From Platerodrilus igneus (lineage: Eukaryota; Arthropoda; Insecta; Coleoptera; Lycidae), in NCBI GenBank assembly GCA_036346225.1, contig JARFIW010001323.1:992001-1056000 (forward strand): DNA of 64,000 nt, in the 5' to 3' direction. A program made the position numbers and the translations under genes. Below the pieces are notes generated by a model. It was not told the DNA's origin, ran no database searches, and worked only from the letters and a program-made list of their open reading frames with translations. Numbering within the stretch: the first letter of the stretch is position 1; each line of letters starts with the position of its first letter. Of the stretch, positions 33,689 to 42,738 are shown piece after piece.

Positions 33689-34044
33689 GCAAGTTACCTC
33701 GAAGAGCTCTCACCGATGTAGATATAAGGAAACACGCATCTAACATTCCTCATTTTCGCAACGTCTTTTCTAGAGATCAGTTACAGAAGATTAGACCGCA
33801 TGTCAACGAATCGGGAGTGATTAATTTGGATACCACCAAAGGTTCGGGTACACATTGGGTGGGGTACCGAAAACGTAGAAATAGTGTGTATTACTACGAT
33901 TCGTTTGGAGACTTGAGACCACCGGAAGAAGTAAAGAGATATTTTCGAGGTTGTAAAATTTACTACAACAGTGTACCGGAGCAGACTTACAACACATACA
34001 ATTGTGGACATTTAGTGTTAAAGTTTCTTAGTGACAATGGCTAA
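33670..34044 (+). CDS. adenovirus-type cysteine protease of Polinton 1
   Basis: About 125 codons open from a stop at 33667-33669. The His of GTHWV, the Asp of YYYDSFG and the Cys of YNCGHLVL are in the order and spacing of the adenovirus/Ulp1-like (C5/C48) protease fold. In Polintons this enzyme matures capsid proteins. No ATG is present upstream of the catalytic His, so either the start was lost or the protein is made by another route. The stop overlaps the ATG of the minor capsid gene (34037) by a few bases, a compact arrangement also suggested in Polinton 2. Confidence 0.88.
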   Translation, partial: KSIKKLSKLPRRALTDVDIRKHASNIPHFRNVFSRDQLQKIRPHVNESGVINLDTTKGSGTHWVGYRKRRNSVYYYDSFGDLRPPEEVKRYFRGCKIYYNSVPEQTYNTYNCGHLVLKFLSDNG

Positions 34045-34745
34045 AACAGTGAGCGTGTTCGGGTATGGTAATGTCATATCGACAGGATCCATTTACCCAC
34101 CAATTAAATTGAAACAAGATGGTGAATATGCTTTGGGTCTAGTGGGACTGTACACTTGTAACACTGTGCAAAACATACATCCAGGAAACAACAACTTATA
34201 CTTTAACGATCCAGAGCATCGCAAAATAACCATTGAACCTGGATCATACGAATTAGAAGAAATAAATGCATATATACAGGACGTCTTCAAAAAATGGTTC
34301 AGTCAGAAGCCGGACATCAACGAGAACATTGAAAATATTTTAAACTGAGTGCCAACAATAATACATTAAAGTGTTCTATACGAAGCAGTATACCGATAGA
34401 TTTTGGGGCAAACCGTAAAAACAATATTGGAAGCATCTTGGGGTTTACCAACCGCAAATTGGCTGCAGATACCGTACATATCGCTAATCAGCAAGTGAAC
34501 ATAATATCGGTCTCAAACATTTTGTGGAAACCAATATCACCAGCGGATCGTTCAGAAACAATTTTCTTACGCACAGCATATTCGAATTCAGTCTATCTGT
34601 ACCACCCGGGTATAATCTGGAAAAGGAACCTAACCACGTCATATATTATCCGCTGAGCGTGACAGAAATCGATAATATTACAATCAGACTAGTCGATCAT
34701 TTGGGTGAATTGGTAAACTTTTCCCGGAAACATACACCTGTGTGA
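34037..34745 (+). pseudogene. minor (penton-like) capsid protein of Polinton 1
   Basis: Starts at ATG 34037, overlapping the protease stop. It aligns by eye with the intact gene at 50881-51603: shared features include the Y.LGL.. motif, TIEPGSYELEEINAYIQ against IEIPEGAYEIREINKYLQ, GSILGF or GSLLGF, and a C-terminal VDHLGELVNF against LDQDGNLVNF. Polinton minor capsid proteins are single jelly-rolls. Frame changes near 34345, 34437 and 34530 disrupt it. It is shorter at the 5' end than many relatives. Confidence 0.8.
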
Positions 34746-34770
34746 GACTGGAAATAAAAAGTAGCTGAAA

Positions 34771-34917
34771 ATGCCTATCGATTTTGTATATAAAACACGC
34801 TACAACACCCCAGACGATTAGTAGTGAATACGACATCAAAGCGTCAAGTTGTCGAGAGACTTACAGCAGAAGAAATACGTTTCTTAAAATCTTTGGGGTT
34901 AAAAGTTATAAATGATG
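34771..34917 (+). pseudogene. degenerate small ORF between the capsid genes
   Basis: Starts MPIDFVYKTRYN, then meets stops near 34819. The next frame continues with a C-terminal block ending FLKSLGLKVI. The equivalent place in Polinton 2 holds an intact 51-codon ORF ending FLQSLGLHLI (51620-51775). Conservation of position and C-terminus shows this is a real small gene, broken here. Confidence 0.65.
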
Positions 34918-36233
34918 GGAGGCAGAAGTAAACGCAGCTTAGATCTCCACAGTGATGAAAACGTTAAACTTGGAAGACTTAAATATGAGGACGTACCCAA
35001 ATTGGATGTGTTTGGAGGTTATAAATTAGACGAAACCATAATAAAGGAAGATTATTATACATATCTTCCCTTTACATTGAACGCAGAAAACAACGATCGA
35101 ATTTCAATTGAAATCCAGAGCAGTGATAACATCACATACCCTCATGAAAGTTTTATATTTATAAAGGGCACCTATAAACCTACGGAAACATTAAGGAAGC
35201 CTCAACAACTGGAGACCCGATTAGAGCAGCAGAACCAGACCCTAAAGCTTACGAGTTTACTAGAAATGCGCCATATTTTCTGTTTGAGGAAATTCAATAC
35301 AAATTGGGTAATAATCAAATAATAGATGTCTGTCGAATCCCTGGAATTACAAGAACTATTAAAGGTTTAGTATCCATGGAAGAATCAGAAACAAAATCTA
35401 TTACACATACCGGTGGAAGCCAGATACCATATTCCAAGATGGACGGTTTAGTTGTGCTATACCACTAAAACCATTTTGGGTTTTTGAAGATTACAAGAAA
35501 ACTATCGTCAACATGCCTCAAGAGCTGATTTTAATCAGATCCAAGTCGGACGTAAATTGCTACAAGTCGATTGGAAATACAGTAACGTTTAAAATACAAC
35601 GTATTTCATGGGAGGTCCCGCATATAACATTAAGTGACTTCGCCAAGGCGTCGCTGCTTTCGGAAATGCAAAATCAATCATCTATAATGGTTGCATTCAG
35701 AAAATGGGAACTACACGAATTACCGTCTCTAACACAATCAAAGTCGCAAGTATGGAGAATTAAAGTATCGAACGAAACAGAGAAGGCTCGGTGGATATTA
35801 CTAGCGCTGCAAAATGGAAAATATGATAAGAAAGAAGAAAATGCTACAAGCTTTACGAATGCCAATATAACCAATGTCAAAGTGTTTTAAACTCTCAGAT
35901 GTTCCCTCAAGGTCGATTAAATTTGGACTTCGAGCAGAATGACTACTTGCCAGCGTACCTGTCTTATGCATCTTTATGGAAAAATACTACCCGAACAAAT
36001 CGTCAAATAAATGTTTAATGGACTACAACAGGTTTAAGGAATCACCTGTCTTTGTAATCGACTGTCGTCATCAATTTGAAAGCATCAAGGATGCAACGGT
36101 TGATGTAAGAATGGAATTAGAAGCTTCAAGAAATTTTGAACTGTCGATGAAGGCTTATGCTTTAATTATACATGACTCTATGTTTGAATATAATCCGTTT
36201 ACGGAAATTGTTAATAGATTTATTCACAATTAA
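34912..36233 (+). pseudogene. major capsid protein of Polinton 1
   Basis: Starts at about 34912 with a basic N-terminus. Matches to Polinton 2 (51777-52991) are spread through the length: DNITYPHESFIFIKGTY against YTLPSKSMLYIEGKL, a WEVPHI motif against WKMPHV, and the C-terminal VIDCRHQFESIKDATVDVRM against VIDCSRQNEALKFGTVDIRL. Polinton major capsid proteins are double jelly-rolls that form the shell. Frames change near 35270, 35470 and 35890, and a large part sits in 35513-35890. An AATAAA signal lies 20 bases after the stop (36254-36259). Confidence 0.8.
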
Positions 36234-36483
36234 ATATTTTGTATATATTTTTTAATAAAATTGTATAAAGTCTATGTTGTTTTAATATTAATAAGATTTT
36301 TTGGTGATCCAAGACAGTTTCTCACGTACTCCGGTGTACGCCTAAGCACGCTTGTGCCCATGCGCACCCCTGCGCGTACACATCCCTGCCCATGCGCGCC
36401 CCTGCGCGTGCCCACCCTGCCCATGCCGGTATATAAGGGAATATTATTTTCAATTTGAATCAGTTTAAACTTATATTTGAAAG
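36234..36483. promoter_or_regulatory. intergenic promoter region before the ATPase
   Basis: It contains an AATAAA (36254-36259) for the capsid transcript. A GC-rich block of repeated words (TGCGCACCCCTGCGCG, CATCCCTGCCCATGCG, 36355-36425) stands out in this AT-rich element. Then come TATATAA at 36430-36436 and an initiator TCAGTTT with its A at 36462, 32 bases after the TATA start. The ATG at 36484 follows 22 bases later. Confidence 0.7.
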
Positions 36484-37351
36484 ATGTACGCCAAGGAATC
36501 TTTAGAGAAAGCAGTTAGTGAAATACAAAAGGGTATAAGTGTTAACTCTGCAAGTAGGTTATATGGTATACCCAGAAGAACGTTAAGCAGGCATTTGGAT
36601 CTCCGTAAACCTCAAAAGAAGAATGGTGCTCCTAGGTCGGAAAATGTGAGAGACACGGGTGATGCTATACAAGAAGTTAAAATACCTATACAGAATTATG
36701 ATAACTTTGCTATTGCTAGTGCAAGAGAGATGGTAAACATGGTTCATTGTTCCCGTCTAACATACGAGCTATCTTCGCGGGACCATCGAGTTGTGGAAAA
36801 ACTAATGCTCTAATATCTCTGATCTTGCACGAGAATGGACTTAGATTCCAAAATGTCTATGTGTTTTCTAAAAGTTTATATCAACCGAAATACGAATTAT
36901 TAAGAAACGTTTTACACCATTAAAAGAAGAAATTGGGTACCATGAGTTTGAAAATTACGATGATTTGATCGAACCCAGAGATACCAAAGAAGATTCAATT
37001 ATGGTTTTCGATGATATACCTGTAAACGAGCAAAGCAAAATCACTCAATTTTTCTCGTTCGGCCGACATAAAGCAATAGATTCGTTCTATCTATGTCAAA
37101 CTTACGCTAGTGCCTTAAAACATAGACTCAGAGATAACGCTAATGTAATAGCATTATGGAAACAGGATGACACAAACCTTCGCCATATCTTTTCGGATCA
37201 TATAAGTGGTGACATGGCATATCCGAAATTTAAAGAAATGTGTTTACAGTGTTGGGGTGACTCAAAACATAATTTTATAACTGTTGTGAAAGATTTTGAT
37301 TTGGATAATGGTCGGTATCGGAAGAATTTCGACGAGTATATAAATATTTGA
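36484..37351 (+). pseudogene. packaging ATPase with N-terminal Psq-type helix-turn-helix, Polinton 1
   Basis: Residues 1-50 form a helix-turn-helix of the Pipsqueak type: ESLEKAVSEIQKG, then SASRLYGIPRRTLSRH. The same frame runs into an ATPase N-terminus before a shift near 36750. In the next frame Walker A reads GPSSCGKT (~36782), and after another break Walker B reads IMVFDDI (~37000). A further conserved QTYASALKHRLRDNAN segment lies at ~37100. In Polintons this A32/FtsK-like ATPase packages DNA into capsids. A DNA-binding domain ahead of it is unusual and could recognise element DNA. The fusion is read from one frame but not proven at the RNA level. Confidence 0.85.
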
Positions 37352-37387
37352 CATTATTCAAAAACAGCTAGTTCTCATCCAAAGTTT

Positions 37388-37600
37388 CATGATGACGGAC
37401 GTTAACAATTTTATTGCGAATAAACGCAGTCTTCATCTTATGCAGGATGCTGTACGAAAAAGTTTGTAGCGTACAAAAGGGAGACGCTACATCTCAGCAA
37501 AATTCAAAGAGATGCACAAACAATTGATTGATCCTTGAAATAACCGCTTCCCAGTTGCAATCGATCACCGAAAAATTCCACACCTACAACAAAGGTTAAA
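37388..37600 (+). pseudogene. degenerate short ORF
   Basis: Begins MMTDVNNFIANKRSLHLMQD at 37388, then stops after 27 residues. A second piece in another frame (GRRYISAKFKEMHKQL) follows. Basic and helical, between the ATPase and the next gene. It may be a small Polinton gene, but I do not recognise it. Confidence 0.35.
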
Positions 37601-37609
37601 GTTGAAAAC

Positions 37610-38302
37610 ATGGACGTACCTATAAAGAAAATTAAACAACTCGTTCCAGAAGAACCGTTCCATCTTTACTATGCGGATGTGTTAGCTAGAGACGAGGACG
37701 AAAATATTGACAAATCAATTTATGGAGTAAAGTATAATGCGGAAACCGATACATGGAGTTTGTGGAAAAGTGTATTGGTAATTAACCCGGAAACTAGCGA
37801 TATAACATTAAATAATGTGATATATCCAGGTACGAAGGGTTTATACAACCTGCTGGTTTACAAAGACATCAGCCCCGAAGATGGCGATTTCAATTTGCAT
37901 GAAGATTTGCCGAATTACTTGGAAATGATCAAATCTGCGTCGATTTTGAGAAGAAAGTTTAACCCATTTGCGGTGCACGATTTAAGCGGGTTCCCAACAA
38001 ATAACAAAAAGTTTAACAAATATGTGCAAAAATATCTCACCGAATTTCGGAGGAATCCTGAAAGAAAACAGCCAAAGAGAAGAAAACAGTCTAAGGGAGC
38101 AGGTTTAGGCTTTTCTAATCGGTTTTACAAAAGTTTAAATTCAAAGCCGGTGCAATATGTCTACTGGAATAATGTACATGAACTTGTAGATCGGCTGAGA
38201 TTGTTGAACGCATCCAACCGAGCTGGAAATACAAGCGAGGAAAACATTAACGAGATGGTGTCCATAATAGAAGAGTTGAGAGAAGAAGGTATAATACAGT
38301 GA
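37610..38302 (+). CDS. conserved Polinton protein of unknown function (230 aa)
   Basis: A fully open frame from ATG 37610. It has a strand-rich N-terminal half (YGVKYNAETDTWSLWKS; DITLNNVIYPGTKGLYNLL), a basic middle (RRNPERKQPKRRKQSKG) and a C-terminal helical part YVYWNNVHELVDRLRLLNAS followed by SIIEELREEGII. This layout recurs in arthropod Polinton proteins that I believe are catalogued as a domain of unknown function (possibly DUF8207, to be confirmed). The basic linker suggests nucleic acid contact. It lies between the ATPase and the fibre-like gene. Confidence 0.8.
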   Translation: MDVPIKKIKQLVPEEPFHLYYADVLARDEDENIDKSIYGVKYNAETDTWSLWKSVLVINPETSDITLNNVIYPGTKGLYNLLVYKDISPEDGDFNLHEDLPNYLEMIKSASILRRKFNPFAVHDLSGFPTNNKKFNKYVQKYLTEFRRNPERKQPKRRKQSKGAGLGFSNRFYKSLNSKPVQYVYWNNVHELVDRLRLLNASNRAGNTSEENINEMVSIIEELREEGIIQ

Positions 38303-38330
38303 GCTCAGTAAATAATTACACAGTTTTAAA

Positions 38331-38821
38331 ATGCCTATCGACCGCTTCGGACGTTCAGAGCGTAAAGATGCTGATATTCGGCGCGGTCCTCCAGGTCGAG
38401 GATTTGTGCTAACGTTGGATGGTGATGGGTACGATATGCAGCAAAGAAGGTTAGTGAATTCATCAGACCCGAAAGAAGATGGTGATTGTGTTAATCAGAG
38501 GAGTACTATAGTATTCAAGTCTGGAGAAGAAACAATTAGTTTTCGTAAAGAAGGCTAGTGGATGTAATGGATCCTAAAGAAGATAGTGATTGTGTTAATA
38601 AGAAATCTGTAATCAAGCTCGTGAATCAAGCCTTTACATACTGTCTAAAAGTTCTGATGATATACAGCGTAAAGATAAAGCCTTCAATGCAAGAAACCAG
38701 CGTATCGCAATGCTTGCTCAACCAGTTGAGCCATCTGATGCAGTTAATAAACAGTATGTAAATGAAAAATTGGATAAGCTTGTATCTGACTTTAAAACGT
38801 TTATACAGTTTTTATTAATTT
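38331..38821 (+). pseudogene. fibre-like protein with repeated sheath/attachment motif
   Basis: ATG 38331, start MPIDRFGRSERKDADIRRGP. Three successive pieces in different frames repeat a unit of the form RRLVNSSDPKEDGDCVNQRS, VMDPKEDSDCVNKKS, and IAMLAQPVEPSDAVNKQY. The pattern L..V.DP.....AVNK.Y is typical of shaft repeats in virus and phage fibre proteins. The last unit leads into a coiled-coil-like end (NEKLDKLVSDFK). A virion attachment role is inferred from this pattern only. A stop at about 38557 and shifts at 38630 and 38700 break it. Confidence 0.55.
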
Positions 38822-38993
38822 GACTGCAACTTCGAGACAAATGAGAAGGAGCTCGGTCTTGCAATAGCATCAATTTACGAAGCGTCACCAGCAGCTATAA
38901 AAAACAAATACTACAAACCAAAGCTTCAGTTTATGTCAAAGGTGCAATTGGATAAAGATAACCCTATTAGTTTAGCAACAGTGTTAAGCAAAA
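38822..38993 (+). other. short helical open stretch before the integrase
   Basis: The sequence reads through KELGLAIASIYEASPAAIK and similar residues before ending just ahead of the integrase ATG. It could be a small gene or a remnant. No family is recognised. Confidence 0.3.
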
Positions 38994-39956
38994 ATGAGTA
39001 AAGAAATCATCGTTAAGGAATTATTTAAACCTGCAAGAAAAATTTTCAGCGTCGTCATACAAATCTGAAACATGTGAAACGTGATCTTATCCAATCGGAC
39101 TTGTGCGAAATGCAGCCTTACTCGCGTGTGAACAATGGGTACAAATATATTATAATAGCAGTGGACTGTTTCACAAAATATGCTTTAGCTGAACCTTTAA
39201 AAAATAAAACTGGATCAGAAGTCACAAATGCTATGAAAAAAATATTGGACAAAATGCTGCAAGGAGAAAATAACGTAAAAATCAATCTACAAACGGATTT
39301 TGGGAAAGAGTACTACAACCGCTGTTTTAAAAATCTTATGCAAAAATATAAGATAAACCATTACTCTACGTATTCCGCAATCAAAGCTGGTATGGTTGAG
39401 CGGTTGATTAGAACAATCAAAAACAAATTGTACAGAAGATTTTACTTGCAAGGCAGTCATAAATGGGTGAATATTTTGCCTAAGGTTATGGAAGAATACA
39501 ATAATACACCGCATCGGGCTATTAACATGACACCTATGGAGGCAGAAGAACATCCGGAAAGAATAAAACTTTACACCGCTAACAGCGTTTCTAAAAGTCG
39601 CAAGAAGTTGTATAAGGTTGGAGACATTGTGCGTATCTCAAAATATAAAGCAGTAGTCGATCGAGGATTTCACCCAAACTGGAGTACAGAACTATTCAAA
39701 ATTGTTAAAGTACAAAAACGAGACCGACAACCTATCTGCTACAAGATTTGGAAGGTCGGCCAATTCTAGGTGCTTTTACGGTGATGAAATTCAGCTCACA
39801 GCAGCACCCGACACGTACTTAGTGGAAAAAGTTTTACGCAAACGGAAGCACGGGCGCGAATTATTAGTGTCGTGGTTGGGGATGGTAAAAGTTGGATTAA
39901 GAAAACAGACTTGCTTTAGTATCATCCAGATAATTACCTGGATGAAAAAATCATAA
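38994..39956 (+). pseudogene. retroviral-type integrase with chromodomain, Polinton 1
   Basis: Starts at ATG 38994. A shift near 39045 separates the first residues from the main open frame (39074-39769). The catalytic acids are all present: D in QSDLCEM, D in QTDFGKEYYN, and E in GMVERLIRTIKN, which is the DDE order of the RNase H-like core. A small SH3-like segment (KVGDIVRISKYK) follows. After a second shift near 39770, a chromodomain reads TYLVEKVLRKRKHGRELLVS (~39810). This enzyme inserts Polinton DNA and makes the 6-bp duplication, and the chromodomain may direct it to chromatin. Two frame changes make this copy inactive. Confidence 0.92.
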
Positions 39957-40040
39957 AAGGAGGGAGTAAAGTCCCTTAACTGGATATACGGGGAGATTTG
40001 CTTAGAACCCCATTCCCATCTGTTATTTGAAGCAGGAAGC

Positions 40041-40512
40041 ATGTGTTTCATAATCGATTTACAAGGATATCAATACAAAACTAGTGATTTCTATTGCAAG
40101 GAGATTGCCATTTTGGATGTAGCGAATAATATAATATGGCATGAGATACTGGACATGGCTGTGAGTATAACACCCTAAGTGATGATTTCAAAAGCAAGTT
40201 CAGTGGTTAAAGCAAAGAATCCATGGGCTTAGCTGGGATGGACAGTCCACAAGTGGATATACAAATGTAGGCGATTTGCTGAAAGAAGTCATACCACCCA
40301 ATGCTACAATCTATGTTAAAGGCGAACAGAAAAGGCAGTTACTCTCAAAATATTTATCAAACAACATTTTAAACATGGAAAGTGTTTTCTCACTTCCAAA
40401 GCTCAAAGAATTAAGAAGATTCGGTAATAGGTACAATCACTGTTTAAACCATTGTTTGAATAATTTAAGCTGTTCTAAAGAAAACGTATTGTTATTGAGG
40501 TCTTTTGTTTAA
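40041..40512 (+). pseudogene. conserved Polinton protein with C/H-rich end
   Basis: Pieces in order: MCFIIDLQGYQYKT, then KEIAILDVANNIIWHEIL, then HGLSWDGQSTSG, then NATIYVKGEQKRQLLSKYL, and a Cys/His end with NHCLNNLSC and NVLLLRSF. Acidic residues at regular places (IIDLQG and the later D/E) resemble an RNase H-fold nuclease, but I cannot confirm the active site. I recall similar proteins next to the integrase in arthropod Polintons. Stops near 40174 and shifts near 40215 break it. An AATAAA signal follows at 40526-40531. Confidence 0.55.
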
Positions 40513-41374
40513 TGTATTAAATTTTAATAAAATATTTTGTCAGAATTGTTTTTATTCTAGCAAAAGCATACCTTTAAAATTTGGAAAAGTATATCTGTAA
40601 AACAGCGCATTACTTTGGAAAAATTAATGTTTTAAAATACAAATAAGAACCAATAACAGAATACATAATAATTGGTGTTTGCAAATAAATTCAGTTCTAC
40701 TTTAATAATATTTTAATAATACTTACCCTTAAACCTTCAAAACTTTCCACAAAAGAACTACACGAAACGATTGTTTAAAATTTCGAGGGCTTTACACAAA
40801 GCGTGTGAAACTAATAGAATTTTTCTAATTACACCGCGTTATATACGTTTGAAATCCGTTAATTATACTACTAAATGAGGTTTGTATTTTCCCCAATCGA
40901 GGCCAAAATAGAGCGCTCATTGTATGATTAATAAACCCGGGAATTTTCTAATGGGTGGCATTGAGCATATCTATTGTATTTTCAAATCACATAGCTGCTA
41001 ATTAATAAAAGAAAGGCTACTTTCACTTTACGTAACATAATTGTAAAGCAATTAGTTTGTCCTCTACGCTACCTTCACTATACGCCACATAATTGTAAAG
41101 CGATTAGTTTGTCCTTGTCTATGTATTTTCCAACTATTTAGCATTGTACATGTAATTATGTTAAAACCAGAAAAATTTTAAGTCATGATTTTTACAACAT
41201 TCTGAGAAAAGCACATTACTGTTTGAAAAATGATTTTAAATACTAAGCACTTATGGCTTATAAAGGACTCGTTTCTAAAATACTTGCGGTTTTAGATTTC
41301 TAGGAAATAGTTGGTTAAAGCATATACCTTGGGTAGCGAAAAAGGTTTTAAAAAATGGAGTTAAATATATACGA
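40513..41374. other. non-coding right arm of Polinton 1
   Basis: No gene is visible. It contains a short direct repeat around TACGCCACATAATTGTAAAG or TACGTAACATAATTGTAAAG (41027 and 41080) and runs up to the tandem repeat at 41375. Confidence 0.6.
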
Positions 41375-42346
41375 GCAAAAGAGCTTAAAGTATAACTTTG
41401 CAGGACGTGGTCCGATTTTAAATCTGTTTGCAGATTCGAATTCTGCATAAAATTATAAGCTAACAAGATGTATCGCATGACTAAAAAAATTTTATAAGAA
41501 CGCTCAAAAGTCGCTACAGGTAAGAAATCTTAAAATCAGGGTAGCTCCTGGGGATGATGCTATCTAAAAAATTCCTAGAAATTTGGGTAGCTGAGAAAAT
41601 TCTAATATTGATTGATACCAAACAAGATAGGTTTATCTCGAAAGATGCAATGGCTAGACAAAGAAAACTATTTGTTAGTTTTGCTTATAAAGCAAAGAGT
41701 AAAATTTAGAGGTTTGAGAGCTTAAAGTGTAACTTTGTAAGGAGTAGTCCGATTTTAAATCTGTTTGCAGATTCTAATTCTGCATAAAATTCTAGACTAA
41801 CAAGATGTATTGCATGTATAAAAAATTTATAAGGACCGTCAAAAGTCGCTACAGGTAAGAAATCTTAAAATCAGGGTAGCTCCCTTGGGGGTGATGATAT
41901 CTGAAAAATTCTTAGAGATTCAGGTAGCTGAGAAAAATCTAATATTGATTGATACCAAACAAGATAGGTTTATCTCGAAAGATGCAATGGCTAGACAAAG
42001 AAAACTATTTGTTAGTTTTGCTTATAAAGCAAAGAGTAAAATTTAGAGGTTTGAGAGCTTAAAGTGTAACTTTGTAAGGAGTAGTCCGATTTTAAATCTG
42101 TTTGCAGATTCTAATTCTGCATAAAATTCTAAGCTAACAAGATGTATCGCGTGACTAAAAAAATTTATAAGAACGGTCAAAAGTCGCTACAGGTAAGAAA
42201 TCTTAAAATCAGGGTAGCTCCTTGGGGTGATGATATCTGAAAAATTCTTAGAGATTCAGGTAGCTGAGAAAATCTAATATTGATTGATACCAAACAAGAT
42301 AGGTTTATCTCGAAAGATGCAATGGCTAGACAAAGAAAACTATTTG
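41375..42346 (+). repeat. ~337-bp tandem repeats next to the right TIR
   Basis: Nearly three copies of a ~337-bp unit (copy starts about 41375, partial, then 41692 and 42029). Each contains AGCTTAAAGTGTAACTTTG, a GTCGCTACAGGTAAGAAATC block and the TIR-related text ending AAGAAAACTATTTG. The unit therefore includes part of the inverted repeat. The left end has only a single copy. This makes the right arm longer. Confidence 0.9.
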
Positions 42347-42566
42347 GTTCAGATGAAAGATAAAAATGGCTAGTCGAAGAAAACTTTTGGTTCAGATGTG
42401 GGAGGAAATGAGGATGCTCATTTATCTCGAAACATAAAAAATTTAAGATAGGTTTATCTCGAAAGATGAAAAATGGTTAGTCGAAGAAAACTTTTTGGTC
42501 CAGATGTGTGGGGAAATGTGGATGCTGGGGGAAATGTGGTGGTGGGTTTCTTGATTTTACCCTACT
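42185..42566 (-). repeat. right terminal inverted repeat of Polinton 1
   Basis: Reverse complement of 26905-27278 with minor length differences, ending GATTTTACCCTACT. The last base is at 42566, followed by the TTTCGT target duplication (42567-42572). Confidence 0.95.
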
Positions 42567-42738
42567 TTTCGTCTTAAAGCAAATAGATTTGAAATTGAAT
42601 ATTATCAGAAAGCGTATTTATTGTAGGAAGGTCTATGATACCGGGTGACGTTGGATGATTTGAGCAGAATCTAAGTAAACGAATAGAGAATTAGAAAGGG
42701 TGTGGTTTTTAACTTACTATCGTAACGTAAACGTAACA
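42567..42738 (-). repeat. displaced outer end of the 5' LTR
   Basis: After the TTTCGT duplicate, this segment continues exactly where 26904 broke off and matches 21225-21384 of the other LTR, to the terminal CGTAACGTAAACGTAACA. The 4-bp AACT duplication of the LTR element follows at 42739-42742. Confidence 0.95.

Larger units (their letters stand above)
26905..42566 (+). mobile_element. Polinton/Maverick DNA transposon, complete but decayed (Polinton 1)
   Basis: The 15.66 kb element has terminal inverted repeats of ~375 bp, starts with AG and ends with CT, and is flanked by a 6-bp duplication TTTCGT. All of these are hallmarks of Polintons. Removing it and one TTTCGT restores the continuity of the LTR it interrupts. 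On the minus strand it encodes the DNA polymerase. On the plus strand, in order, come an ORF of unknown role, a PLA2-like protein, a hydrophobic small protein, protease, minor capsid, a small ORF, major capsid, packaging ATPase, a conserved ORF of unknown role, a fibre-like protein, integrase and a conserved C-terminal protein. Most of these are frameshifted, so the copy is defective. Confidence 0.97.
20100..42738 (-). mobile_element. LTR retroelement with gag only, split by a Polinton
   Basis: The element consists of 20100-26904 and 42573-42738. The missing middle of the right LTR is displaced by the Polinton at 26905-42566. Both LTRs begin TGTTACG and end CGTAACA in minus orientation. The 4-bp AACT duplications at 20096-20099 and 42739-42742 fix its ends. 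Polarity is minus: gag is on that strand, and a purine tract (GGGGAGAATT) abuts the 3' LTR. The internal ~4.4 kb holds gag pieces and long repetitive sequence, with no recognisable protease, reverse transcriptase or integrase. It is therefore non-autonomous in its present form. A 4-bp duplication is usual for Gypsy-type integrases, which gives a hint of its helper. Confidence 0.85.
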
